Assembly: GCA_026418215.1 (NCBI GenBank)
Contig: JAOABT010000472.1
Coordinates: forward strand, 1-8,426
DNA length: 8,426 nucleotides
Origin: Clostridia bacterium
Lineage (GTDB): Bacteria > Bacillota > Clostridia > DSM-8532
Reading direction: 5' to 3'
Below are positions 1-5,938 of this stretch, one piece after another. A program made the translations under genes and the position numbers. The notes beneath the pieces are model-generated. The model had not been told where the DNA came from. It was given only the letters and a program-made list of their open reading frames with translations, and made no database searches. The stretch's first letter is position 1; every line of letters starts with the position of its first letter.

Positions 1-3
1 AAC

Positions 4-774
4 ATGTCAGTCATTTCTATGAAGCAGCTGCTCGAAGCAGGCGTGCACTTTGGTCACCAGACCAGAAGATGGAACCCCAAAATGGCGGAATACATCTTCA
101 CCGAAAGAAACGGTATCTACATCATCGACCTTCAGAAGACCGTAAAGAAGATTGAAGAAGCTTATTTCTTCGTCAGAGATCTCGTCATGGACGGCGGAAA
201 CGTTCTTTTCGTCGGAACGAAGAAGCAGGCTCAGGATGCCATCAAGGAAGAAGCTGAACGTTGCGGCCAGTACTATGTGAACAACAGATGGCTCGGCGGT
301 ATGCTCACCAACTTCAAGACCATCCGCAAGGGAATTGATCGTCTCCAGGAACTCAAGAAGATGGAAGCAGACGGCACCTTTGAAGTTCTTCCCAAGAAGG
401 AAGTCAGCAAGCTCCTCCTCGAAATGGAAAAGCTCGAAAAGAACCTTGGCGGTATCACCGAGATGAGAAAGCTTCCTGTTGCTTTATTCATCGTTGACCC
501 CAAAAAAGAGAGAAATGCCATCCTCGAAGCCAGGAAATTGGGTATTCCGATTGTGGCTATTGTCGATACTAACTGTGACCCTGACGAGGTAGATTATGTC
601 ATCCCCGGCAACGACGACGCTATCAGAGCCGTAAAGCTTATCAGCGCCAAGATTGCAGATGCTATTATCGAAGCAAAGCAGGGTGAAATGGGTTCTGCAG
701 CTGTCTCAACTGAAGCTGAAGAAGAAAACGCTGATGCCGAAATGGTTGAAAAGGTTGAAGAAGCAGCCCAATAA
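4..774 (+). CDS. rpsB: 30S ribosomal protein S2
   Basis: Ribosomal protein S2 binds the 30S head-body junction late in assembly and is needed, with S1, for mRNA binding. The 256-residue product has the family's N-terminal signature: [14 protein letters not shown] near residues 6-19, then RRWNPKM and the [11 protein letters not shown] segment. The central [15 protein letters not shown] stretch (about residues 93-107) and the late [13 protein letters not shown] and IPGNDDA motifs are also characteristic. The last 25 or so residues are a Glu/Ala-rich acidic tail, common in S2. Length is normal. The ATG lies at the very edge of the window, so its ribosome binding site and any leader that autoregulates it are not visible. 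tsf follows 35 nt downstream, the classical rpsB-tsf pairing. Identity is essentially certain. Confidence 0.98.
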   Translation: MSVISMKQLLEAGVHFGHQTRRWNPKMAEYIFTERNGIYIIDLQKTVKKIEEAYFFVRDLVMDGGNVLFVGTKKQAQDAIKEEAERCGQYYVNNRWLGGMLTNFKTIRKGIDRLQELKKMEADGTFEVLPKKEVSKLLLEMEKLEKNLGGITEMRKLPVALFIVDPKKERNAILEARKLGIPIVAIVDTNCDPDEVDYVIPGNDDAIRAVKLISAKIADAIIEAKQGEMGSAAVSTEAEEENADAEMVEKVEEAAQ

Positions 775-796
775 TAATTGAAGTTTGACAAGTTAC

Positions 797-802
797 AGGA
801 GG
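797..802 (+). promoter_or_regulatory. Ribosome binding site of tsf
   Basis: A perfect AGGAGG lies 7 nt before the ATG at 810. It supports the start giving [11 protein letters not shown] rather than the internal Met at residue 7, and shows that tsf is strongly translated in its own right within the rpsB-tsf transcript. Confidence 0.85.
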
Positions 803-809
803 ATGTATC

Positions 810-1457
810 ATGGAAATTAGTGCTAGTATGGTAAAAGATTTGCGTGAACGTACCGGTGCCGGTATGATGGATTGCAAAAAAGCACTTAACGAAACAGACG
901 GAAACATCGAAAAGGCAATGGAGTATCTTCGTGAAAAGGGACTTGCCTCAGCCGCTAAAAAGGCCGGCAGAATCGCTTCCGAAGGTCTCGTAGAAGCTTA
1001 CATCCATGGCGGCGGCCGTATCGGCGTTCTTGTTGAAGTCAATATTGAAACTGACTTCGCTGCTAAGAACGAAGAGTTCCGTTCCTTCGTAAAAGATATC
1101 GCAATGCAGATCGCAGCTATGAGTCCTCGCTATGTAAGAAGAGAAGAGGTTCCTCAGGAAGCGATTGAAAAGGAAAAGGAAATTCTCAAGGCTCAGGCTA
1201 TCAACGAAGGCAAACCCGCAAATATTGCTGAGAAAATGGTTAACGGTCGTATTGAGAAATTCTATACAGAAATTTGTCTCCTCGAACAGCCCTTCATCAA
1301 AGACAGCGATAAAACTGTTGAGCAGGTGCTGAAAGAGAAGATCGCCATCATCGGTGAAAATATGAACATCAGAAGATTTGTTCGCTTCGAAATGGGCGAA
1401 GGCCTTGAAAAGAAGGAAGAGAATTTTGCTGATGAAGTCATGAAGCAGATTAAGTAA
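810..1457 (+). CDS. tsf: Elongation factor Ts (short form)
   Basis: EF-Ts is the cytoplasmic guanine nucleotide exchange factor that regenerates EF-Tu-GTP. Residues 7-45 form the N-terminal UBA-like domain with signature [16 protein letters not shown]. Next comes the second family signature, [15 protein letters not shown] (about residues 76-90), a variant of the usual TDFVAKN motif with Ala for Val. A dimerization-type core follows, with [20 protein letters not shown] and [14 protein letters not shown]. At 215 residues it is about 70-80 residues shorter than the E. coli protein. It therefore has the compact form, with one core subdomain repeat, seen in several Clostridia, Negativicutes and Thermotoga. 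It follows rpsB at 35 nt and is followed by an intrinsic terminator, so rpsB-tsf probably forms one transcription unit. Identity is certain. Confidence 0.97.
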   Translation: MEISASMVKDLRERTGAGMMDCKKALNETDGNIEKAMEYLREKGLASAAKKAGRIASEGLVEAYIHGGGRIGVLVEVNIETDFAAKNEEFRSFVKDIAMQIAAMSPRYVRREEVPQEAIEKEKEILKAQAINEGKPANIAEKMVNGRIEKFYTEICLLEQPFIKDSDKTVEQVLKEKIAIIGENMNIRRFVRFEMGEGLEKKEENFADEVMKQIK

Positions 1458-1465
1458 TTAAACAG

Positions 1466-1502
1466 AAAGGGTATATTGATTCAAACGCGATATACCCTTT
1501 TT
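1466..1502 (+). terminator. Intrinsic terminator after tsf
   Basis: An 11-bp perfect stem (AAAGGGTATAT at 1466-1476 with ATATACCCTTT at 1490-1500) encloses a 13-nt loop. It starts 8 nt after the tsf stop, and its 3' arm runs into TTTTT (1498-1502). This is a standard Rho-independent terminator that would end or attenuate the rpsB-tsf transcript before pyrH. Confidence 0.85.
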
Positions 1503-1505
1503 AAT
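1476..1505 (+). promoter_or_regulatory. Candidate promoter for pyrH-frr, overlapping the tsf terminator
   Basis: TTGATT (1476-1481) and TTTAAT (1500-1505) are separated by 18 nt, an acceptable sigma-A arrangement. It would start transcription near 1512, about 54 nt before pyrH. The -35 lies in the terminator loop and the -10 on its T-tract. A promoter is expected here because the terminator would otherwise cut pyrH-frr off. In AT-rich DNA the match could also be chance. Confidence 0.35.
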
Positions 1506-1556
1506 ACCGTTTTTAGAAGACCAAATCCGACAATAACTACATATTTCATATTCTCT

Positions 1557-1561
1557 GGAGG
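1557..1561 (+). promoter_or_regulatory. Ribosome binding site that sets the pyrH start
   Basis: GGAGG lies 4 nt before the ATG at 1566, a rather short spacer. It favours this start over upstream in-frame codons reaching back to 1476, which would place the N-terminus inside the tsf terminator. Confidence 0.7.
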
Positions 1562-1565
1562 CATT

Positions 1566-2279
1566 ATGGGTTTAAAATTTAAGCGTATTATGTTGAAAGT
1601 CAGCGGGGAGGCTTTATCAGGTTCTAAAGGACAAGGCATTGATCAAGACATCCTCTCTGATATCAGCGACAAGATCAAGGCAGCCTGGGAAATGGGAACC
1701 CAAATCGGGATTGTCGTCGGTGGCGGGAATTTCTGGCGCGGAAGAAGCAGCACAGGTATGGACAGAACAACAGCCGACCACATGGGCATGCTGGCAACCG
1801 TCATCAATTCGCTTGCGCTTCAGGATGCACTTGAATGCAGGGGCGTTCCCACAAGAGTACAAACAGCACTGGAGATGCCGCGAGTAGCTGAGACCTATAT
1901 ACGCAGAAGAGCCGTCAGGCACCTTGAAAAGAAACGTGTTGTAATCTTTGCCTGCGGCACTGGTAACCCTTATTTTTCTACAGATACAGCGGCAGTATTG
2001 AGAGCGGCAGAAATCGACGCTGAAGTCATTCTTTTGGCCAAGAATGTTGATGCAGTCTATGATAGTGATCCTAAGCTCAATCCCAACGCGATTCGTTTTG
2101 ATAAGATCACTTACATGGATGTTCTTCAAAAGCAGCTTGGCGTTATGGACTCAACAGCCACATCCTTATGTATGGACAACAACATCCCATTGCTGGTTTT
2201 CAGTATTAAGCAGCCTGAAAACATCCTCAAGGTTTTAAATGGCGAGAATGTTGGTACATTTGTTGCGAGGGAGGTTTAA
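1566..2279 (+). CDS. pyrH: UMP kinase (uridylate kinase)
   Basis: UMP kinase phosphorylates UMP to UDP with ATP in the cytoplasm, feeding RNA, DNA and cell-wall precursor synthesis. In bacteria it is a hexamer of the amino-acid kinase fold, usually activated by GTP and inhibited by UTP. From the ATG at 1566 the product has 237 residues, the usual family length. KVSGEALSG (11-19) is the N-terminal phosphate-binding segment and [10 protein letters not shown] (50-59) the glycine-rich loop. [14 protein letters not shown] (74-87) and [13 protein letters not shown] (131-143) are the UMP-contacting segments, and [11 protein letters not shown] (159-169) is the ATP-side motif. A longer in-frame reading begins at 1476, but its first 30 residues overlap the tsf terminator and look unlike the family. 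frr follows after 3 nt, so the two are probably translationally coupled. Confidence 0.97.
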   Translation: MGLKFKRIMLKVSGEALSGSKGQGIDQDILSDISDKIKAAWEMGTQIGIVVGGGNFWRGRSSTGMDRTTADHMGMLATVINSLALQDALECRGVPTRVQTALEMPRVAETYIRRRAVRHLEKKRVVIFACGTGNPYFSTDTAAVLRAAEIDAEVILLAKNVDAVYDSDPKLNPNAIRFDKITYMDVLQKQLGVMDSTATSLCMDNNIPLLVFSIKQPENILKVLNGENVGTFVAREV

Positions 2280-2282
2280 AAT

Positions 2283-2837
2283 ATGGCAAACAATTATAGT
2301 GAGTTTAAGACAAAAATGGACAAAACCCTAAATGTTTTGAAGGAAGAGCTTGGCGCTATTCGCGCCGGGAGAGCTAATCCGCACCTTCTGGATAAGCTGA
2401 CCGTCGACTATTATGGTGCACCCACGCATATTTCTCAGCTTGCCAATATCAATGTTCCCGAGGCCCGTCAGATCGTGATTCAGCCTTGGGATGCAAAGAT
2501 TTTGAACGATATTGTTAAGGCCATTCAAATGTCTGATCTTGGTCTTAACCCCAACAACGATGGGAAGGCCATACGCCTTATTTTCCCGCCTCTCACAGAA
2601 GAGAGAAGAATTGACCTGACAAAAGAGGTCAAGAAGCTGGGAGAGCGTGATAAGGTGGCCATCCGTCAGATACGTCGTGATGCTATCGAACACTTTAAGA
2701 AGCTCGAAAAGGCCAAGGAAATTACCGAGGATGATCTGAAGGACGCTGAAAAAGACGTTCAGAAGTTCACCGATGAATACATTGAAAAAGTAGACAAGGT
2801 CGTTGAAGGTAAGATCGCTGAGATTATGGAAGTATAA
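2283..2837 (+). CDS. frr: Ribosome recycling factor
   Basis: Ribosome recycling factor acts with EF-G to split the post-termination ribosome. The 184-residue length matches the family (185 in E. coli). The N-terminal helix is followed by IRAGRANPHLLDKLTVDYYG (about residues 26-45), then the small beta-rich domain with INVPEARQIVIQPWD (57-71). PNNDGKAIRLIFPPLTEERR (about 90-109) leads into the long charged three-helix bundle (KEVKKLGERDKVAIRQIRRDA and on to the C-terminus). Its GGGAGG-type ribosome binding site lies inside the last codons of pyrH, and only 3 nt separate the genes. No uppS follows, although uppS is the common next gene in Bacillota. Identity is certain. Confidence 0.97.
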   Translation: MANNYSEFKTKMDKTLNVLKEELGAIRAGRANPHLLDKLTVDYYGAPTHISQLANINVPEARQIVIQPWDAKILNDIVKAIQMSDLGLNPNNDGKAIRLIFPPLTEERRIDLTKEVKKLGERDKVAIRQIRRDAIEHFKKLEKAKEITEDDLKDAEKDVQKFTDEYIEKVDKVVEGKIAEIMEV

Positions 2838-2872
2838 TCTTCGAGCTTCTAGAATTGTATAACGTCATTTGA

Positions 2873-3154
2873 TACATTGGACTAGGTGGGAAGCACCTGG
2901 TCCATTCTTATCTATCGTTCATTAATGTTATCAATTATGGTTTTACTGCATTTGAAATCCAAAGCTATAAATGTGAACGAGAGCTTACTGCAGATGAATA
3001 CGTATCCTATATTAACACCCATGCCGACCATATCACACTGTAAGAGCCTCATAAAACAAACTTCTAAGGTGGTATCAGAGAGGCTATTTAAGTTTTGGTA
3101 ATACCATAAAGATTCTCAATACAAATAGTATTGTATTTAACTAAGAAGCCTTGA
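2873..3154 (+). pseudogene. Decayed C-terminal remnant of a class I SAM-dependent methyltransferase
   Basis: No intact gene reads here. The frame starting at 2873 gives a coherent protein-like stretch with NYGFTAFEIQ, then TADEYVSYINTHADHITL. It is broken by TAA at 3041 and resumes as EPHKTNF, then stops at 3065. It resumes as GGIREAI, then stops at 3089. Shifting frame at about 3094 gives FGNTIKILNTNSIV. Shifting back at about 3127 gives IVLYLTKKP and a TGA at 3152-3154. The joined reading resembles, from memory, the C-terminal third of UbiE/methyltransferase-11-like proteins of Bacillota, which carry a pattern of the type T-x-x-E-Y-x-x-x-x-x-T-H-S-D-H and end in Y-L-A/T-K-K. Four in-frame stops (3041, 3065, 3089, 3107) plus two frameshifts indicate a long-dead gene. 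The Rossmann SAM-binding half is absent. The 71-residue open frame at 2886-3101 is a shadow. The family is an inference; the broken-frame pattern is seen directly. Confidence 0.7.
2878..2904 (+). terminator. Strong hairpin after frr, possible weak terminator
   Basis: TGGACTAGGTG (2878-2888) pairs with CACCTGGTCCA (2894-2904). The stem has 11 pairs including one G-U, with a 5-nt GGAAG loop, and starts 40 nt after the frr stop. Only TTCTTATCT follows, so the U-tract is poor. It may end the pyrH-frr transcript inefficiently, or it may be a relic of the coding sequence of the methyltransferase pseudogene in which it lies. Confidence 0.45.
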
Positions 3155-3287
3155 TTATTAACTTGCATCAAGTTGGTGGAAAAGAAGAATAGATTCAGCT
3201 CCAGCAGTTTATAACAATGACTTTTGATGAGCATCCATAACTCACTGGTTTTCTGGATTTTCAATAGAAGAGCAGATAGGTCCCAAA
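3155..3287. other. Non-coding stretch, no gene recognised
   Basis: No frame on either strand gives a recognisable protein. A 68-residue minus-strand frame (3294-3088) has no visible motif and runs through the methyltransferase relic. Short plus-strand fragments such as ITHWFSGFSIEEQIGPKLT look protein-like but are interrupted by stops, so this may be a second, more decayed relic. I cannot name it. Confidence 0.5.
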
Positions 3288-3316
3288 TTAACAATGTAAA
3301 GCTGTTAAGATATATT
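3288..3316 (+). promoter_or_regulatory. Promoter for the SRAP-alkyltransferase-like pair
   Basis: TTAACA (3288-3293) and TATATT (3311-3316) are separated by exactly 17 nt. Each hexamer differs from the sigma-A consensus at one position. Transcription would start near 3323, leaving a leader of about 74 nt before the ATG at 3397. I see no LexA-type box near it. Confidence 0.65.
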
Positions 3317-3381
3317 AATGATAGGAATTAACGACATCATAACATCAATATTTTATAGAAGAATACCCTATATCTATTAAT

Positions 3382-3389
3382 AAAGGTGA
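3382..3389 (+). promoter_or_regulatory. Ribosome binding site that sets the SRAP start
   Basis: AAAGGTGA lies 7 nt before the ATG at 3397. This start places Cys at position 2, which the SRAP family requires as its N-terminal catalytic residue after Met removal. A TTG codon at 3391, two codons upstream, would add two residues and block that chemistry, so it is rejected. Confidence 0.75.
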
Positions 3390-3396
3390 TTTGTTT

Positions 3397-4023
3397 ATGT
3401 GCGGACGCTTTTATGTTCCGGAAAAGGATATCGACGATTTTGCGGGCCTCGTGAACTTGATAGAAAAAGAACTGCTTAAAAAGGCGGGGGAGTTTTGCCC
3501 CGGAGATTATAGTCCGGTTATAACACCAAAGCCTAATTATGAGCCAATTCACACATCCGATGATGCCCATGATGTACATTTGGTTAAATGGGGCTTCCCA
3601 TCGGGCACAGGAAAGCCTATTATTAATGCCAGAAGTGAAACAATCCACGAAAAGCCTTTATTTAAGCTTCCTTTAGCCACTAAACGCTGTCTGGTTCCTG
3701 CTCGTGGCTTCTTTGAATGGAAGGACTCTGAAACAGACAAGAAGCGTATCAAGCATTATATCAGTTATTTTGATGCCAGCATGATGTATTTGGCCGGGCT
3801 TTATTGGTTCTTTAAGGATAAAAACGGCGTAAACTGCCCATATTTTACCATTATCACAACAGAAGCAAACGAAGAGATCAGTAAGATTCATCATCGCATG
3901 CCTGTGATCATTCAGGAAGGTGATAAGCTAAAGTGGCTCTATGAAAAGCAATCGGAAAAGGTTAGAGAACTATTAAAGCCAATGCCGTCGGGCTTACTGC
4001 TAGTTGAGACTTGTAGTAAATAA
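3397..4023 (+). CDS. SRAP domain (HMCES/YedK-like) abasic-site processing protein
   Basis: SRAP proteins bind abasic sites in single-stranded DNA. They form a stable thiazolidine DNA-protein crosslink through the free N-terminal cysteine, shielding the lesion during replication. The 208-residue product begins MCGRFY, so Cys2 becomes N-terminal after Met removal. The other family landmarks are present in order: W65-G66 in VKWGFP, INARSET (76-82, with Asn77 and Arg79), RCLVPARGFFEWK (97-109, with catalytic Glu107), and IHHRMPVII (164-172, with His165). All active-site positions known from E. coli YedK and human HMCES appear intact, and length is typical. It has its own promoter and is followed after 44 nt by an alkyltransferase-like gene, which suggests a joint DNA-damage role. 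Family assignment is secure; in-vivo function is inferred from homology. Confidence 0.93.
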   Translation: MCGRFYVPEKDIDDFAGLVNLIEKELLKKAGEFCPGDYSPVITPKPNYEPIHTSDDAHDVHLVKWGFPSGTGKPIINARSETIHEKPLFKLPLATKRCLVPARGFFEWKDSETDKKRIKHYISYFDASMMYLAGLYWFFKDKNGVNCPYFTIITTEANEEISKIHHRMPVIIQEGDKLKWLYEKQSEKVRELLKPMPSGLLLVETCSK

Positions 4024-4067
4024 GCAATAAAAGATAAGCTTACAAAAGCACGAGGATCCAAAAGAAG

Positions 4068-4379
4068 ATGACTGATTTCTATAAGAGAGTATATCAAATA
4101 GTTAAACAAATCCCTAAGGGATCGGTGGCGACTTATGGCCAAATTGCAGCATTGTTAGGAAACCCGCTAGCGTCTAGGGTTGTTGGCGATGCAATGAGAA
4201 AAGCACCAGCATTTCTGAGCTTGCCATGTCATCGTGTGGTTAATCAGAAAGGTCAGCTGGCTCCGGGTTATGCTTTCGGTGGCGAAGGCCAACAGAGGCA
4301 GCTCCTTCAAGAGGAAGGTATAACATTTTTAGAGAGTGGTTGTATTGATATGAAGCGGCATCTATGGAGAATCAGATAA
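4068..4379 (+). CDS. Minimal O6-alkylguanine-DNA alkyltransferase-like (MGMT family) protein
   Basis: The 103 residues correspond only to the C-terminal DNA-binding and active-site domain of MGMT/Ogt; the N-terminal domain is absent, as in alkyltransferase-like (ATL) proteins. Visible landmarks are VATYGQIA (20-27, with the Tyr that flips the base), ASRVVG (35-40, with the arginine finger Arg37), and PCHRVV (53-58, with acceptor Cys54). Classic ATLs replace this cysteine with Trp or Ala; here it is kept. By alignment from memory, His55 and a Glu at 83 are also kept, but the Asn hinge upstream of the active site is Ala46. It may therefore be a true minimal transferase or a lesion sensor that recruits nucleotide excision repair. 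The C-terminal DMKRHLWR motif is frequent in Bacillota members. The start has GAGG at 4052-4055 (12 nt away) and AGAAG directly before the ATG, so translation may be modest. It lies 44 nt after the SRAP gene, with no terminator seen between. Confidence 0.88.
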   Translation: MTDFYKRVYQIVKQIPKGSVATYGQIAALLGNPLASRVVGDAMRKAPAFLSLPCHRVVNQKGQLAPGYAFGGEGQQRQLLQEEGITFLESGCIDMKRHLWRIR

Positions 4380-4415
4380 AAACAAATGGTCTATTCAAGG
4401 AGAATCTTACATTAG

Positions 4416-4433
4416 ACAAAATAAAAATTTTGT
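4416..4433 (+). terminator. Weak A/T hairpin after the alkyltransferase-like gene
   Basis: ACAAAAT (4416-4422) and ATTTTGT (4427-4433) form a 7-bp stem with a 4-nt AAAA loop, followed by TTAG. Low GC and a short U-tract make termination doubtful. It lies between the alkyltransferase-like gene and the recombinase promoter. Confidence 0.3.
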
Positions 4434-4453
4434 TTAGTATGAGATAGGTATTA

Positions 4454-4462
4454 TGATATAAT
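4454..4462 (+). promoter_or_regulatory. Extended -10 promoter of the recombinase gene
   Basis: TGATATAAT is a perfect extended -10 element (TG-n-TATAAT), with the TATAAT at 4457-4462. The best -35 at 17 nt spacing is only TTAGTA (4434-4439), consistent with an extended -10 promoter that tolerates a poor -35. Transcription would start near 4469, about 53 nt before the ATG at 4522. Confidence 0.6.
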
Positions 4463-4509
4463 AGCAATGTTACTTACATCCAAGCTTGAGCCGTTTATTA
4501 CTTATAATT

Positions 4510-4513
4510 GGAG
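4510..4513 (+). promoter_or_regulatory. Ribosome binding site that sets the recombinase start
   Basis: GGAG lies 8 nt before the ATG at 4522. A TTG codon at 4486 extends the frame by 12 hydrophobic residues but has no comparable site and is unlike Xer N-termini, so the ATG is preferred. Confidence 0.65.
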
Positions 4514-4521
4514 TGTTTTTT

Positions 4522-5511
4522 ATGGTCACAGATTTTAAGGATCTCCCGGATATTGTGATTGAATTTCTGCATTACATGCTGACAATCAAGAACAAGTCAA
4601 AGAATACAGTCCAAGAGTATTATTACGATTTAAGAACCTTCCTAAGATACATAAAGGTTTCCAAGCGTCAAGCCAACGAAAAGGATTTTGACAATATAAA
4701 TGTTAAAGCTATGACTTTGGAAGACATCAAACAAGTTGACTTAACTGATCTCTACAGTTTCATGGCCTTTACAAGCCGTGAACGTGAAAATACCGCTGTC
4801 ACTAGGGCCAGAAAAGTTGCGTCGCTAAAGTCATTTTACAAATACCTCCATACCAAGCTAAAGGTTATTGAATATAATCCTGCTGCCGAATTGGATACAC
4901 CTAAAATAGTTCGGAGATTGCCAAAATACCTGAATTTAGATGAAAGCATTCAACTATTGGACAGTGTTGATGGTAAAAAGAACGTTGAACGGGATTTTGC
5001 CATCCTCATGCTGTTCATGAACTGCGGTTTGCGTCTATCCGAGCTGGTTGGCATTAATGTCAACAGTATTCGTGGTGACACTCTGACGGTTATCGGTAAA
5101 GGAAATAAAGAACGTACGGTTTACCTCAATCAGGCTTGCCTTGAGGCTATTGCAGCCTATAAAGCCAAGCGAGACAAGCTCCTCAACATTAAGGATTCCA
5201 AGGCATTGTTCTTAAGTGAACGCAAGGTTAGAATCAGTCCTAAAACAGTTCAGTATCTTGTTAAGAAGTACATTCAGGCTTCAGGGCTGGATCCAGACAA
5301 ATATTCACCCCATAAGCTCAGGCATACAGCGGCAACGCTGATGTACAAGCATGGTCACGTGGATATTCGCGCTTTACAAGCTATTTTAGGACATGAAAGC
5401 ATTGCTACGACAGAGATTTATACGCATATTGATGATGAACAGCTGAGGAAAGCAGTCGAGAATAACCCCCTCTCCTCTGTTTCAGCCAAGAAAAAGAAAG
5501 CATGCGAATAA
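4522..5511 (+). CDS. XerC/XerD-like tyrosine recombinase
   Basis: Tyrosine recombinases of the Xer group resolve chromosome dimers by strand exchange at dif. The 329-residue product has an N-terminal SAM-like core-binding domain (about residues 10-110, with the helix NKSKNTVQEYYYDLRTFLRY) and a C-terminal catalytic domain. All six catalytic residues are visible: Arg171 (NCGLRLSEL), Lys193 (VIGKGNKER), His264 and Arg267 (PHKLRHTAAT), His291 (LGHESIATT) and the nucleophile Tyr300 (IYTHID). The C-terminus has the Xer-like NPLS segment followed by a Lys-rich tail. It is about 30 residues longer than E. coli XerC/XerD, mostly from a longer N-terminal domain. No attachment sites, excisionase or phage genes are nearby, which favours a housekeeping Xer protein over a mobile-element integrase. 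Whether it is the XerC or the XerD/XerA equivalent cannot be settled here. It has its own promoter, separate from the two upstream genes. Confidence 0.9.
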   Translation: MVTDFKDLPDIVIEFLHYMLTIKNKSKNTVQEYYYDLRTFLRYIKVSKRQANEKDFDNINVKAMTLEDIKQVDLTDLYSFMAFTSRERENTAVTRARKVASLKSFYKYLHTKLKVIEYNPAAELDTPKIVRRLPKYLNLDESIQLLDSVDGKKNVERDFAILMLFMNCGLRLSELVGINVNSIRGDTLTVIGKGNKERTVYLNQACLEAIAAYKAKRDKLLNIKDSKALFLSERKVRISPKTVQYLVKKYIQASGLDPDKYSPHKLRHTAATLMYKHGHVDIRALQAILGHESIATTEIYTHIDDEQLRKAVENNPLSSVSAKKKKACE

Positions 5512-5938
5512 GGGGCTATGCCACCAATACTGGACGAACAGCAAATCTCCAGAGTGTTAGCCTACAGTGCTATGAAATTATCAGGTATATGAAGATTAGC
5601 AGATAAGGTCTTTGCCCAATTAAATACAACGTCCATGTCGTTTTACTGGACTTTTATGAATTTACGAGATTTATTGTACCTTATCACTTAATTTGGATGA
5701 AATTATACACAATGATGTATGAAATTAGAAAGGAGGAAGATATTGCCCTCCCTCCTTCTCTTCTGTTTATGGTAGAATTGTAAGCTTGTTTAGCCAATTC
5801 CAAGAGTTATTTGCTTATTTTACAAGAGCATTCCCCTTGATTAATTGCTATATAATTGCTTTTACTTATTCTAAAATCTAAAAGCATCACTCATACAAGA
5901 TGGCTAACGTCAGATTCATAGCGATGACAGCAAACACC
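5512..5938. other. Intergenic region between convergent genes, no intact gene
   Basis: This 427-nt stretch separates the recombinase (+) from the GH13 enzyme (-). A 24-codon frame starts at 5518 and, past a TGA at 5590, stays open to 5689; I cannot tie it to any family. An 8-bp inverted repeat, GATAAGGT (5602-5609) and ACCTTATC (5678-5685), encloses a small GTCCA/TGGAC hairpin (5631-5651) followed by TTTT, which might be the recombinase terminator or part of a small structured RNA. A purine/pyrimidine hairpin lies at 5730-5757. The rest, 5758-5938, is AT-rich and featureless to my eye. No dif-like site was recognised. Confidence 0.5.
5730..5757. terminator. Possible terminator hairpin between convergent genes
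   Basis: AAGGAGG (5730-5736) pairs with CCTCCTT (5751-5757) around a 14-nt loop. On the + strand it is followed by the pyrimidine-rich CTCTTCTGTTT, on the - strand by TCTAATTTC. Neither is a clean U-run, but its place between the ends of two convergent genes fits a bidirectional terminator. Confidence 0.4.

Noticed and set aside
1476..1565. N-terminal extension of pyrH
   Set aside because: The extra 30 residues overlap the tsf terminator and do not resemble UMP kinases; the ATG at 1566 has a GGAGG in front.
2886..3101. 71-residue plus-strand open frame after frr
   Set aside because: It starts inside the 2878-2904 hairpin, has no ribosome binding site or motif, and is out of frame with the recognisable methyltransferase relic over the same bases.
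3088..3294. 68-residue minus-strand open frame
   Set aside because: No motif, no ribosome binding site evident, and it runs antisense into the pseudogene; typical of AT-rich non-coding DNA.
3155..3396. LexA/SOS box controlling the SRAP gene
   Set aside because: No CGAAC-N4-GTTCG-like sequence was found near the promoter.
4486..4521. N-terminal extension of the recombinase from a TTG
   Set aside because: It would add a 12-residue hydrophobic stretch without a good ribosome binding site; the ATG at 4522 has GGAG at 8 nt.
5518..5691. Short frame MPPILDEQQISRV and continuation past a TGA
   Set aside because: No family resemblance and only about 57 codons with one stop; not strong enough to call a gene or pseudogene.
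5512..5938. dif site next to the Xer gene
   Set aside because: No 28-bp sequence with dif-like arms was recognised by eye; dif is normally near the terminus rather than beside the gene.
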